Origin: Ceriagrion tenellum
Taxonomy: Eukaryota > Arthropoda > Insecta > Odonata > Coenagrionidae
Reading direction: 5' to 3'
Length of the DNA: 64,000 nt
Assembly (NCBI GenBank): GCA_963169105.1
Contig: OY720639.1
Location: 55,161,848-55,225,847 of the forward strand
Part shown: piece after piece, positions 51,101 to 63,689 of the stretch
Position numbering within the stretch: the stretch's first letter is position 1
Layout: each line of letters begins with the position of its first letter
Translations under genes and position numbers: made by a program
Notes under the pieces: generated by a model
Seen by the model: the letters and a program-made list of their open reading frames with translations, nothing else
Databases searched by the model: none
Told to the model about the DNA's origin: nothing

Positions 51101-54100
51101 TTTGAGCTAGCAAAGGGAAGTCATTGAGGCCTGTAAAAAAAACTTCAGGTGAAGCTATCATTTTCAGTCCCTTGATTGCTACTTATACTATGGTGATTTC
51201 TACATGCATATCATATTCTTTTTTTAAGTCACATCTACATATGTCAGTATTATTTTTTGTAAGCTGCTCAAAAGTGTCCTTCATATGACATATGATGGCA
51301 TACTCACACATATTTATAAGTACATACACAATATATAGCCATATAGAAGTTTGAGTGAAAGTGTTTTATGCATGAGATTCATTTTATTATATTATTTAAT
51401 CATTGTACCTCATTATCTAATTTGCCCCCATTGATTATTAAGTGAAATATGGTCAATTTTGCCTTAGTAGTTTAAGGGACTTCAGTAATGAAACATTGGG
51501 TTTAAGGTTCATCAAGTGTAGCTGGAGAATGTTTGTCAAAATTTTTTCCCCTTGTATATACTCTCTGCCCAAAGGTTGTAGTTTTTTAAATGACAATTAT
51601 CAGAACCTCAAGGATACCAGTGATCTGACCAAGTAATAGAATGGGTATTAAGATGATTTGAATGAATGCTACATTTTTACAATTTTTCATGCCTATAAAA
51701 TTCCAAAGCGCTTCCATTTCTTTCTGGAAAAGAGCACTTTTTTATGCTCTGGTTGAAATGAGTCTTGAGATTCTTCCAAAGCGTTCAAATTACAGAGGAA
51801 AGAATGAATTCAGATGGTTATAACTAATTTTTTATTTACCTACTTGCATTATTTTCATTAATTAATGTGATATTTGTGAAATTGTAATGGAATTTTCCAT
51901 TCTGAATGTCTCTCTCAGCTTTCATGAAAATTAAGATAAGTTTAGGATATTGCATTCTGAAAAGTATCTGTTTGTCTCATGGTCAATTTTCTTGTGAACG
52001 TTTTGGAAGTTGAATGCTTGGAGTGTTTGAAAATTACATAGTATCAGAAAACTTATTGCCTCAGCTGGTTATAGATATTTACATTTTTTCTATAGAGTCT
52101 TTAGCAGTTTTCTTCTATTTACTGGCGAAATTTCCCCAGCACAGAACCATATATAGGTTGCGCATTTCCTTTTGCCAGGATTTATCCTGCAGTATAAAAG
52201 TTAATAAAGTATCTGTTCAATAAGGGGGTAACTAATTCAGGTCAATGGATGAGTGATTTTATGGATATTTTCAGCTTAAAATATTTTCAGCACACACTGT
52301 GCTAAATTCTTAGTGATTCATGTACCTAAATGGAAGCAAGTCCTGTTTAAAAATGAAGTGCAGTTTTCATGTACAAACAGTAAGATTCAGTATTAACAGG
52401 AAAAAAGTTTCCACCACTGTCTGAGACAAGGGATGTTTCAAGGAGAAAGAAGTGTTTACCCATAAAAATTATTTTTTTTGCTTAACAATGATGATGACTC
52501 CAGTATTTGTTTCCTTACAAGTCTTTCGAAACAATTGGCATGGTTGTTCAGAAGAAGCATGTTCTCTCACAAACAAATGTCATTTGCTTTGCCATGTGCA
52601 AAAAATAGGAAATTAGTCGACTCAGATATTTTACAATGAGATGAAAATATCTTGACCTAATCATTCTTAGTGTGCATGGATGTGTGTTTTATGAATATTT
52701 GATGTGTTATTTTTCTAAGTTATAATTGAAGAAAAATTTTCTCCCTTAAAGCTTCAAAAGTTGAAGAGGGAGAGATTTTTTCCTTCATTTCTTGAGAGCA
52801 GCGTGGATCAAAAAGAAAATATATTTGTGCAAAAGTCCTCCAGTTGCATTTCAAGTGAAGCTCAGGAAGGACTGCTTCCCATTAGATGGAAAACCCTGTG
52901 TTCCTCCCCTCTGAATACACATATGTCATTGTCAAAAAATGAAATTTTCAGATATTTAAAAGCTCTGACTGAAATATCCAAGTTGGCATTTTAAAACCAC
53001 AAATGGAACATCTTAATTTTAATATAGAGTGGTCATGCCATTGGGATGGTTATTGAGCAAGATTTTCTGCAGATAGGAAAATATGACCTTCCAAAAACCA
53101 ATGTGGCTGAACTTCCAAGGTTGTTCCATCCCAGTCCCTGCCTGATGCAACTGTAAGAAGACTGTATTTACATAAATCAATGTTACTCAGCTATCTTTCT
53201 TAATCGTCTTGTATTGTAAATGTGGCACGCCCGTTCTCTTTGGGTCGAATCATATTGCACAAATTATTAACTCATTTCATAAAAAATACTTCTTCAATCT
53301 CATTTCCATGTGACATTAATAGTTGCCCAATCGGATGCACAGCAGTTTTATATATGTATATATTCTAGACAACAAGGCCAAGCTGGGATTTAAAGAGTGT
53401 ATCACACTGACAAGAATATGCATGATGGACAGATCTATAAACGATTATTTGAAAGGCATATGGGTATTCCAAACCAGTCTTTTTTCTCAATCAAGTAAAT
53501 TCACACTTAATGCTCAGTTTTATATTCCTACTTTACCTTCTTCTCTGTTTACCTAAAAATAACATTTTCATAATTGACTCCTGTGGTATACCATTCTAGG
53601 GGAGTATGGCAAATTGAGAAACTTAGGTGCTGAGTGAAGTTTTATCATTATGGAAAAGTTGCTAGTGAGAGCAAATCCTTGCCTTTAAGTGGATGTTGCC
53701 CCAACAATCACATCTCAGTACAATAGTAGTTGATAACAGCTTAACTGCCTGTGCAATCATAAGTGCATGAGCTAATGTTGAAAGCCTTGGAATTTCACTT
53801 TTAAGAGGACAAGAAGTGAAGAGACAGAAAATTATATGTTAGCCTAGCCTAAAGATCTAACCTGCTCTTAGATGACTTTCTTCAGCAGGTAAACCATTGA
53901 AGACTAGTATATTGAATTATTTCACAATATCCTTGACTTTCTCATCTCGCGTATTGACAGGGGTTAACCATAATTACATTTTCAAAGGCTGTGTTAAGTG
54001 ATGATCTATCCTTCACATCATACTGCTGCTCTGAGTGTTTGATCTCCTGGTGAAGAAAATTAAGTCCTCTTACATTTGAAATGCAGTCCTTGTATTAAAG

Positions 54101-54585
54101 TTGATGCAATTCTCAGTTATCTAATAAGGCTTCTGTGCCTTCGTACTTTTTCCAGTGGAATAAAAACTGAAAGGAATAACTGCTGTCATCTTATGGGTTA
54201 TCCATAGTCCATTATAAGAAGAGGGGACTGACACTTATGGTGAGGCCATGTTATTATGGAGCTGGCAGGGATGAGGGATAACACTACTCTATCCTCTAAT
54301 AAATCCCTTATAATCTATTTATTCTTTCTCCCCATATATGTGTGGCTATTTAAAACTTGAAAAAATACTTTAATCTGTGTGGCGTCCAAATACTTATGTC
54401 CTTCACTTCCAACTTCCTACTGTGTCAGCAGATCATGCAAAAATTGTGATGGTGTATATTTATCTAGTTGTGAAACTGAGTGTGATTTATTCTACCTGTG
54501 AGATATTCATTCCTGAGAGAAAGTGTATGAATGTAAAAGATGGAGTGAATCAGATGTGTGTGTATGATGGTCAAGTGAATCAAAA

Positions 54586-54669
54586 GATATAAAATATATT
54601 GATATATATACATAATTGCATAAACCTACATATATTCATATATGTATATAAATATATATATATATATAA
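54586..54669. repeat. AT/TA microsatellite cluster
   Basis: Interrupted (TA)n tracts run from tatataaaatatattgatat to atatatatatatataaa. A second short (TA)n is at 55204-55225. Confidence 0.85.
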
Positions 54670-57324
54670 AGCTGTGATGTTCTCATTAACGGAAGACTCT
54701 TAAACACTTAACGAAAATAGGAATGAAAACATGTCGTTGATTGCCTTCACAAGAGTATTCCAAACTTTTTTTATTGTAAGTAAATTACGCGTGAAAATAA
54801 ACACCAATCAGTGTCTGTACGGGAGGATAGGAAGGATTTGAATGAAATGTGAGGCCCTAAAGTGAATGAAAGGTTTTACTTGGGGATTTGTTCTGATTAC
54901 AGCAGTATGGCCTGTGAAATACTACAAAAATAAACAGCATTGTTGTATAGAATTTTCTTCCGTTTTTATGGGCAATATGATTGTGATATTCATGTGCATT
55001 TTCTCAAATATATGTTAGAAAACACCCATGTTAAATGAATTTTTCTGAAGTAATAAAAATAATATTGACACTCATTATAAATAAAGTATATATATATCAA
55101 AGGAAATCCAAGGTAAAAACAAAGCCCCAGTCTCTAGTGGCTGTGCAAAAAAATCATCTGTGAATATCTCATTAATGATAAAATTATATGGATTCACACA
55201 CATATTGTGTATATATATATATATAACCTCTGATCATAAAGAATGTCTTATATGCAATAAGGGGATTATCAACGTACGTTATCTATGTATGTACCTATAG
55301 CCTCAAGTTCGATGTCCATTTAAAGCAATGCGGCCATCTGATAATCCATTCCTCTGTTTATAGGATAATGATCCAGTTTTTTAACGTTGTAAATATTACT
55401 GACCCAAAAAAGCTACACACACTCTTATGGTATGAATTCAGCCAATATCACACTCTGGTAGCATATTCCACCTGTAAAAATTTGACACATCAGTAAATAA
55501 GATCTCAAATGCTTGGAAATACATGAGTGCCTATAAATAAAGCTGTGTGGAGAGTTTTTTTGAGGAAAAAATGTAATAAAATGAGGCATTATGTATTGGA
55601 AGTCATATTTGGTAAACACAAAATTATGGAAATTTTGAATCAGATGTTTGGCAGACTCTTCAGAAAAATATTTATAGAGGTATAAGTGAAGAGGGAAGCA
55701 TTGATGTGTGGCTATTTTTTGTATGAGGGTGACGTGAAAAGAAGAAAAATGTTTTATTTTCAATTTTGGTGTGAGTGAAGATGTTTGGATATAATTTTAA
55801 ATCAAGAGGCCTTGGGTAAGTTGCTTACACCATCTTTTGTAAGTGAAATTACTCAGGCGATGGTTCTGTAACTCCTAAATGTGAATTGAAAAATGTTAGG
55901 CAATGGTTTGCCTTTTTTGCATTTAAGAAAATAAACTAATGAGGGTTTCATGGCATTCTTCTCTGTAAGCCTGGAGCCCCCCATGGATTCCAATGTTCTA
56001 TAATAGAAACGGAACTAAAATGACCATTGGGCAAAAGCTCACGATCACTGAATAAACATGGGAACATTTAAGAAAAAAAAACACCATTTTGTTGATGGAA
56101 TGTTCAGGATTCTTTGAAATAATGTTGTTGATTTTTCATTGTTGCATGGTTTCCATTATTTATTGAAACATAAAAAGTGGAATACTATTAACCATTATGA
56201 TAACAACCAGCTAGATGGAAATATAACGTTTGCGCATGCTTCTGTGTTTCATTTCTAACCCTTAACTATGAGAGGAGTCTTGAATGCTACTGAGGCAATA
56301 AATTGTGTGAGTAGGTTATTTTACAAAAAAAAAATTATCAAGCAATTCCTTCAATACTTGTCATGGCAGTGACTCATATTGTATTACTAAACATGAGGTA
56401 CGTATAAGAAAAGGATGAAGATACCCGCTGTCCTTGCATTCGCTTTGGACTTGAAGTTAGCAAAACTCCTCTCTTTGCTGCTCATCTGTAAGACATTGGC
56501 TTCTTATTCCCAGGACACCAGTCTTGTGAGCTCGTGGGACTTTGGGTATGGATGCTATGAAGTGCATTGGACTGTTTTGATAATAGGCAGCCAAGGGATT
56601 CAAGTACATCAGCAGGTATAATTTATTCCATCTGGGTAAGAGGTCTGTGCTTGTGAGGAGTTAAGAGTTGCCTTGCTACTGCCCAATTGTCTCAATGAAT
56701 CCAATATCAAAACAATATTACTCAATTGGCTTGAAACTGATGAGACAAGCCCATTCATGATTAGACCAGATGAGTCTCATCACTCCCTGATAGCACATCT
56801 GATCAACAAGCTCTTACTTTGGACTCTTGCACCTTTCACTTTGATTTCTGAATTTGCAGAAACTTCCTCTCATGTCCTGCCCTGTCTACCTCATTGGATG
56901 TGGTCACAGGCTAGCCCTCAGATTGTTCTTGACCTTGGATGTTGAGAATGGAAAAGTCCCCCATACCAGTACCTACATATATGTGAATCTTCATTGGGTA
57001 CAGACATGCATATAGAGACTTCCAATGCCTCAAATTCGCACAATTGCTTTACTTTCCACTTGGGAATCCCCTTTCCTATCACCTCCCATTACTTATATTT
57101 GTCCTCATCAAGGAGTGTGGGAAAAATTGGCCTTCTGGAAACATTGCCATAATTACATCAGCCCCCAATATTCCAAGTTTCTTTTAAAACCATTATTAGA
57201 ATGGTTCTAGGAGTAGAGCAGTATTGCTCTTTTGCTGAGTCTAAGGATAGAGGGACAGTTGGGTTGGTGGTGATGAAGTAATCTCCACAGTGAATGTTAT
57301 GACCCTTATCTAGTTGCAGTAGGT

Positions 57325-57694
57325 ACTTGTGGTATCTGGGCGCACAGGCGGAAGTTTGTTAGGAAGGCAGTGGTTTCAATACTTGGGAATTTCAGTAGGT
57401 GGTGTGAAAGCAGTATCAAATCCATATTTTTTGACATCAGAATTTTCAGATATATTAAGTGGTGGTTTGGGCCGGGCTAGTAGTCCCCCAGTGTCAGTTG
57501 AAATTGAGGTTGGAGTAAAACCGCAGTTTTTTAAGGACAGGCCGGTACCATTCGCCATTAAAAAAATGGTGAACGAATTGAAAAAATTGGTGGAGCAAGG
57601 CGTACTCAAACCAGTGCAGTACTCCGAGTGGGCTACCCCAGTAGTACCTGTTCTCAAGAGAGATGGAACTCTCAGGTTGTGTGGGGATTATTGA
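57325..57694 (+). pseudogene. Gypsy pol piece 1: protease end and RT start
   Basis: It reads GGSLLGRQWFQYLGI (protease end), then FKDRPVPFAIKKMVNELKKL and VLKPVQYSEWATPVVPVLKR, the N-terminal fingers of the RT, and ends at CGDY followed by TGA. In the family this position is normally arginine (CGA), so the stop fits a single C-to-T change. The frame continues unbroken after it. Confidence 0.85.
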
Positions 57695-58981
57695 GCTACA
57701 CTCAATAAAGTAGTAAAAAAGAACTCATATCCCCTCCCAAAAGTGAATGACATTTTGGCAGTAATGGGGGAAGGAAAAGTGTATAGCAAGTTAGATCTAA
57801 AGCAAGCCTACTGGCAGTTGGTGATTGATGAGAAAACAGCCTGTTTACAGACGATAAATACTCTAAAAGGGTTATTTCAAGTGACAAGGTTGCAATTCGG
57901 TGTTTCTGCAGTGCCTGGGATATTCCAAAAATTTATGGATAATTTGTTGGCAGGCCTCCACAGAGTGGTAGTTTATTTAGATGATATTCTAATCATGGGA
58001 AAAACACAGGAGGAACATGATGGCAGAGTCAAGGAAGTTTTGTAAAGGCTCAGGGGAGCAGAACTTTGTCTACAAGGAAATAAATGTGAATTTAATTTGT
58101 CTAAGATTACATATTTAGGGTTTGTGTTGGATCAGGCTGGAATACACCCAACAAAAGAAAAATTGGATGCAATCAGGAAGGCTCCAGCTCCAAAAAAGAA
58201 ACAGGAGTTACAGTCATTTTTAGGATTAGTGAATTATTATAACATGTTTTTGAAGGACAAGGCTACAACTGAAGAGCCACTACATAGACTGCTGAATAAT
58301 CACCAAGAGTGGGAATGGAGCGAGTCTCAAGAAACAGCATTTGCAAAAGTGAAGGAACTTATTGTGGAGGGAAATTGTTCGGTACCTTATGATGAGAACA
58401 AGAAAATAGTGCTGAGCTGTGATGCTTCACAGTATGGGTTAGGGGCTGTGTTAGCTCACCGTAGGGAAGATGGCAAAGAAGAGCCAATCGCGTTCGCATC
58501 AAGAACACTATCAGAAACAGAAAGAAAGTATGCTCAGATTGACAGAGAGTGTTTGGCATTGGTGTTTGGAGTGACAAAGTCCCATAATTATGTAATGGGA
58601 AGACAGATTGTGTTAGTGACTGATCACAAGCCACTATTAGGGATTTTAGCACCAGGACGACAAATCCCAGTGATGTTGTCACCACGGATGTTCAGGTGGA
58701 GTTTGAGCTTGGCAGCCTATGATTATGAGTTGGAGTATTGTCCAGGAAGTGAGCAGGGACCAGCAGATGCCCTTAGCCACCTGCCCCTTAGTGAGGAGAA
58801 GGTAGGAGCTGCAGATCCCGCTGATATCTTCATGCTGGAGGGAGGCAATAATCTGATTCCCCTGGAGCACATAGCAAACGAAACAAGGAAAGATCAGTTG
58901 CTAAGAAAGGTATGTTTTTTTCTTTTGAATGGCTGGGGAGCAAATAAGAAAGATACTGATTTGGAACCTTTTGTAAGATGA
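57695..58981 (+). pseudogene. Gypsy pol piece 2: RT palm and RNase H
   Basis: RT motif A lies in YSKLDLKQAYWQL and the catalytic YLDD box is at 57974-57985. A TAA stop follows at 58043. The same frame resumes with KITYLGFVLDQAGIHPTKEK and the RT thumb. RNase H contains LSCDASQYGLGAVLAHRRED, with the first catalytic Asp, and the RECLALVFGV and VTDHKPLLG motifs. It ends ALSHLPL, as Ty3/Gypsy proteins do before the integrase linker. A TGA at 58979 terminates this stretch. Confidence 0.88.
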
Positions 58982-59019
58982 AAAACTGAACTTTCTTTAC
59001 ATAAGGGCTGTGTTTTGTG

Positions 59020-60171
59020 GGGCACAAGAGTGGTTATTCCCAGGGTGCTACAATAGCAAGTATTGGGAATGCTGCATGCAAATGATCCAGGGATGAGTAA
59101 AATGAAAGGAGTGGCCATGTCATTAGTGTGGTGGCCTTCAATGGATGAAATGATTGAGGCCAAGGTGAACTCTTGTACAAAGTGCCAGACAGGGAGGCCT
59201 TTACCTCCAAAGGCATGAGTATGGACTTGGGAACCACCAGAGGAGAAGTGGTCCCGATTGCATGTGGAATTCATGGAAAAAGGCCAGGGGAACTATTTTT
59301 TGTTGGTGGTGGATGCACATTCAAAATGGCTTGAAGTGGGAGTGGTAAAGGATATGAAGGCAGAGACAACAATTAAATATTTGTGTAAATTGTTTGCTAC
59401 ACATGGGTTACCAGATGTCATCTGTTCTGATAATGGCCCTACCTTTACATCTGTGCAATTTAAGAAGTTTTTGCAGAAAAATGGCATTAGGCACATTTTT
59501 AGTGCACCATACCACCCAGCAACCAACGGTCAAGTGGAGCGGATGGTGAGGACCACCAAGGAAGCCTTGCAGAAATTGGAGGAGGGTGACATTCATACCA
59601 GATTGTCTCAGTTCCTCTTAATGCAGCACACCACCCCGCATGCCACCACTGGGAAGACTCCTGCAGAGTTACTGATGGGAAGGAACTTGAAGACCAGGCT
59701 GACTAAACTTCACCCAGTGCTGGCAGTGACAAGAGTAGCAGAGAGGGGTTTCTAGGAAAAGACAGATTTTTTTAGGAAGGGGGATTTTGTGTGGGCAAAA
59801 AGCTATTTTAGGGAGAATAAGTGGAACCCAGTGTTGTTATAGATGTTTTGGGGCCTAGAAACTACAGGGTTAAAACAGAGTCTGAACAAATGTGGAAAAG
59901 ACATATCGACCAGTTATTGTTAAGAAAGAAAACAGTAAGTGAAGGAAGTGATGTGAGACAAGGTATGGAAATGGACAAGGACATTGGTGAAAGAAAGAGG
60001 AATAAGGAAAATGTTGATGTTGTGCCTTGGGAGTTGAGTGATTGGGGGGATGCAGGAAAAACAAACGGACAAGTAATGGATGGAGTGTATGAGAGAGAAA
60101 ATGAGTTAGGGGTGCCACAAAGGTCTGAACGAATAAGACGTCAACCAAATTGGTTGAGAAATTGTGTATGA
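59020..60171 (+). pseudogene. Gypsy pol piece 3: integrase
   Basis: The zinc-binding part keeps MLHANDPGMSKMKGVAMSLV and NSCTKCQ (His and Cys ligands). The core has all three acidic sites: VVDAHSKWLEV (first Asp), CSDNGPTFTS (second Asp) and GQVERMVRTTKEAL (Glu). A stop after AERGF at 59753 and a frame change separate the C-terminal part (VVIDVLGPRNYRVKTESEQM and WKRHIDQL), which ends RRQPNWLRNCV at 60171. Confidence 0.85.
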
Positions 60172-60345
60172 AGAGTTTTTGGAAGGGAATCTGATTCTAA
60201 TGGGGAAGGAATGTTATGTATGATGGGAGCTGGGTGTTGGTGGTTTATAGTGTGTGTTTTGTCACAGGACAGTGGAGCCCCCTGGGAAGAATAACGGGCA
60301 GCGAGGTAGACAGTACAGTTAAATTGACACTCACAAAAAACCATG

Positions 60346-61439
60346 GTAATTAGTCATATTAGAGATGGCTTGTTCCTGAGGACACAACAGTCTAGAAAAG
60401 ATATCACCAAGCCTCAGGAAGAAGAGAAAAATGCATGTGATGGCACACATCAATGCCATCTCACGCTTTGAAGAGTGCTCATGTTGCAAGGCCTATACCT
60501 ATTATGTAATTCCTCTATTGGCTGAATTTGAGTAGCCACTCCTTCAAAGGCTAATAAATGAAAGACTGGCCCATCACAGGTTGACTGAAAGTTGACTGGC
60601 CACTTTATCTTAATCTTTGCCATTTTACAAGAAAGAATAACTGACAATGTTTTTGAGGCATATGGCCAGTCAGTATAATATTCTAGAGTAAACAGAAAGA
60701 AAGTGAACATTCATAACTCTCTTCCAATCTTCCAAATTAGATGCAGTCATTATCCTGAGCCAAAATGATCATCCCACATACTCTGTTGAAAAATGAAGCC
60801 ACCAGCTTCGCTTTTTATACTGGCAGATGTGGCAAGATGTCTCCATATTATTATCAGTGAAGCACCTAATATCCCCACACTAACCCTTTCAAGAAAACTT
60901 GGAAACAAAAATTCTTTCATCATAACTTTAAGATATCAACCTTCTTAGTGCTGACTGCTGCCAGTGGTACCAGAAAGTGAGAAATGCGGAGGGTGATTTA
61001 ATGGAATTTATCATCATAGGAAAAAAATATTATGAAGTTATTGTTCAAGATATCCATGCGCAGTTTGTTATGTTGTGTTCAAAGTGAATTATGTAATAAT
61101 CATAAAAGACTTCATTAAGTCTAATCAATATCCCAAGTAACAATCAATATCCTCTGGATAACTATACAATATCTAAACCCATATCTATATAATATCTAAA
61201 TTAATCTGTATATATTTCATGGACATCCATAGAATATCCAAAGTTCCTGGTTTTAGACATTTATAATCCAAAATCATCCTGTGATTAGATATCCATACCA
61301 TACCATTAAATTGTTTTCTGGATATTTCTCAACTTGGAGATTTTTTTCCATTTATGACCACATTCAAAACAGAAATGAAATGCAATAGGCATTTATAGGT
61401 TTTTATTTTCTTTTTGATACACTGCAAAATTTCGGATGT
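60346..61439. other. No gene recognised
   Basis: AT-rich sequence between the Gypsy relic and the next LINE fragment. Near 61140-61330 the word atccatatctatataatatc and related aatatc/atatcc words recur irregularly, giving a low-complexity patch. No homology was recognised. Confidence 0.5.
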
Positions 61440-61770
61440 TAGAGCCAGTCAGAGAGAGAGACAACTTATTCAATACCTTTACATGTCTCATACTGCTCAA
61501 GTTAATGTAGATGATGGAGAATCAGGATGAGCAGTATTAGGAAGTGGAGTGAGACAGGGTTGCCCAATATTGCCTGTGCAATTCAATATACTTGTTAAAG
61601 AAATGTTAAGAGAGGCTTGAGAGGAACTTTCAGTTGGTGTGATGGCAGGAGGGGAACTGATTAAGACATGTTTGTGGATGACCAAGCTCGGGTAACCCAG
61701 TCAGCAAAGCAGTTACAATCATTTATAAATGTATTAAAGAGTCAGTGTGAGAGGTATGAACCGAGACACT
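61440..61770 (+). pseudogene. LINE reverse transcriptase fragment
   Basis: It reads YMSHTAQVNVDDGES, then GSGVRQGCPILPVQFNILVK, EELSVGVMAGGELIKT and, after a frame change, VDDQARVTQSAKQLQSFIN. These are RT motifs B and C of an RTE-like LINE (GVRQGCPLSPxLFN ... FADDQ), so the same broad group as the fragments at 9690, 21000 and 29160. Stops and a frameshift are present. Homology ends abruptly near 61760. Confidence 0.75.
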
Positions 61771-62842
61771 TCTGCATCTTTTGCTCCAGTGCCGCAGAAC
61801 TTCAACACATGTTACTAAGAAGGCTCAAGCCATACTAGCCTGCAGGTTCCTACAAGCTAGAAGCAAGGTCACCTCACTCCCCCCACCGCCCCCAACCACA
61901 CCCTCCTACAGAGTTGCCACCTCCATATCTGTAAGTAAAGTTGCCAGCTATGGCTGCACCTCTAGTGCCATTTTCAAGGTCAAAAACAAAACACAGATAC
62001 TTAGAAGAACCTTGTCACACTTGTTTACCATATTTATTTGAATATGATACATTTCATGTAGATATATGATATGGAAATAATACATCTTTGTGGCAATTAA
62101 CTTCAAAATTTCAAAGGGTTGAATAACTTATTTACCCAATACTAGGCTACTACCTTAATATTGAGGTAGCAAAGAAAACTTTTTTTTTGGCGATTCTTGG
62201 AAATTCATCTAATTTTAAACATCTGAAATGCCATAAAATAAAGGCCTACGAAAGCTAAATCTACGATATTGCTAGCTTACATTTATGTGAAGTTTAGTAA
62301 GTAAAATTTTGGGAAGTGTAAAGAAATTCCAGTTTTGTAAAACACTACCAACAGGTACCAAACGGAACCGCCAAGCGTTAACGGGTTAATTCAAAGTATG
62401 TAAGAGGATATAAATAAAATTTTATTTGCAAATCAGAAGAAACTACGCTAGCAAAGCATTTAGATTTTAAGGGGTCAGTGCACAGCACATAGCGTTGGAG
62501 CGTTAACTGTGATAAAAAAGTTTTCAACTCTATTTTACCAATAAAAAAACATCACTTAGTTACGAAAAAATATTTTGATATGGATAAAAATGTTCTCTTA
62601 TTCTTCACTAGTTGATAGATCCCATGACAAGGGTTTGAATCGAGGATATCAGAGTTTGAATTATGGCGCGTACTCAGAGTTCATGCGCATAAGGACTTCG
62701 TTTCACTTTTGTTTTCAGTCTGTTTGTATTCGAAAGTTGACGTTGTGTTTGAAAATGATGCTTTGCATTAAACAGGCTTTTCTTGTGACCAAATTTGTGA
62801 AACCAACGTATTTACTGTTCAATCTTTGACTATAGTAAGTTA
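61771..62842. other. Upstream region of the rotatin-like gene; no gene recognised
   Basis: No coding homology was recognised. The rotatin promoter and 5' UTR should lie in the right-hand part, but no TATA box or initiator can be singled out in this AT-rich sequence. Confidence 0.4.
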
Positions 62843-62891
62843 ATGGAAATGGAGAGAGATGGACTGCCTCATCTATTCATAAGCAAGCTTG
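62843..62891 (+). CDS. RTTN: Rotatin-like exon 1 (coding part)
   Basis: The ATG opens a 49-nt coding segment that ends AGCAAGCTTG|gtatgt, a good donor in phase 1. It encodes MEMERDGLPHLFISKL and the first base of a glycine codon. Any 5' UTR upstream is not delimited. Confidence 0.8.
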
Positions 62892-63510
62892 GTATGTAAT
62901 AAAGTAACTTATAAATTAGTCTTACCTCTTCGTGGTTGAAGGAATTGACTAGTGTTGAGTGATAATTCTTCTTTTAGGTCACGAAATTGAAGAAATTAGG
63001 CTTAGGGCATTAAACCATCTCACTTTTAAGTTGGATCATGGGCTAATTTCGCCTAAAGAGCTTGCGCTGATCCCAGAACTCATTTCACACCTTTTAAAAT
63101 GGTTTGAATGTGAGCCTCTGAGAGAGGAAGAAAAGGTTGCTGACTTGCTCTTAGGACTCTTAATGGTTGGTATTTTGTTCTTAGATGTATATTTGTTCTC
63201 ATATGCGGCCTCTGGAGTGTATTTTACTCTATTTCATCCTCATACAGAGTAACGATGAGGCCAAGACATACTGGCACTATTTGGGAGTTTCGAGCCAGAT
63301 ACTGCGCGTAAAGGATAGGCTTTCAATGCCTGTCAGAGAAAAATTGGAGCGGATACTTGACATCGTACTTGACGACAGTGTTGTAGAAATTTCAAAACAC
63401 GTCGATTTCATATCTCCTACCAGTCAGAATCAGTCTGTGGAAACTGAAGCTTTTCCTTTTACGGCCTTTTTTGAAGGAGAAGGCTATCCTGATGAACTGC
63501 AGCAGTTAAG
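62843..63510 (+). CDS. RTTN: Rotatin (RTTN/Ana3) homologue, first three exons; continues past the window
   Basis: The exons are 62843-62891, 62978-63165 and 63248-63510, with joins in phases 1 and 0 and a last exon leaving in phase 2. The start is the first ATG (taATGG); a second in-frame ATG lies 6 nt downstream. The protein begins MEMERDGLPHLFISKLGHEI and continues EEIRLRALNHLTFKLDHGLI, then LLKWFECEPL. This spacing and wording match the N-terminal armadillo-like domain of rotatin, a large centriole and cilium assembly protein of more than 2000 residues in vertebrates (Ana3 in Drosophila). Only about the first 165 residues are in the window. The assignment rests on the N-terminal domain alone. 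Confidence 0.85.
62978..63165 (+). CDS. RTTN: Rotatin-like exon 2
   Basis: The acceptor is ttcttcttttag. The exon restores Gly-His-Glu-Ile and encodes the helical N-terminal repeat with EIRLRALNHLTFKL and ISHLLKWFECEPLREEEKVA. The donor atg|gttggt is weaker than usual. Reading past it in frame runs to a stop at 63252, so the splice is preferred because it rejoins an in-frame exon. Confidence 0.83.
63248..63510 (+). CDS. RTTN: Rotatin-like exon 3
   Basis: The acceptor is cctcatacag and the donor is cagttaag|gtaatc. It enters in phase 0 and leaves in phase 2. It encodes a helical segment (VREKLERILDIVLDD) followed by a less conserved acidic and polar stretch. The next exon is not in the window. 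Confidence 0.78.
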
Positions 63511-63689
63511 GTAATCATACACTAACCGTTCAAGCTCCGAGATTGGACTTTAATCCATTCAGAGTTAATGAGAGAAAAGTGAAGCTATATATCAATGATT
63601 CCCAGTGTCTCTGTTGTTTTATTCCATCAGTGGTTTCCGTTTAGGATATTTTCGGATTTAATAGATGTTAATGACTTATTTGTTGATTA

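Larger units (their letters stand above)
47401..57320 (+). other. Gene-free stretch after the SLC7A14-like stop; possible long 3' UTR
   Basis: No open frame here resembles a known protein, and no large transposon was recognised over about 10 kb, unlike the repeat-filled introns. Candidate AATAAA poly(A) signals are at 50604-50609, 52203-52208 and 54929-54934; none is favoured by context. AT microsatellites occur at about 54586-54669 and 55204-55225. A long 3' UTR is possible for part of it, but the sequence alone cannot place the cleavage site. Confidence 0.4.
57322..60345 (+). mobile_element. 5'-truncated Ty3/Gypsy retrotransposon
   Basis: The order is protease end, reverse transcriptase, RNase H, integrase and a terminal basic/acidic tail, which is the Ty3/Gypsy pol order. 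Truncation falls in the protease: the visible part begins at VLVVSGRTGGSLLGRQWFQ. The gag region and 5' LTR are absent. After the last codon a purine tract ggggaaggaa (60202-60211) precedes TGTTATG, the likely start of the 3' LTR at 60212. The LTR is not matched by a second copy, so its end near 60345 is a guess. No envelope-like frame is seen. Several stops break pol. Confidence 0.88.

Noticed and set aside
60212..60345. A complete 3' LTR of the Gypsy element
   Set aside because: The start after the purine tract is plausible, but there is no 5' LTR to compare and no convincing CA-ended terminus.
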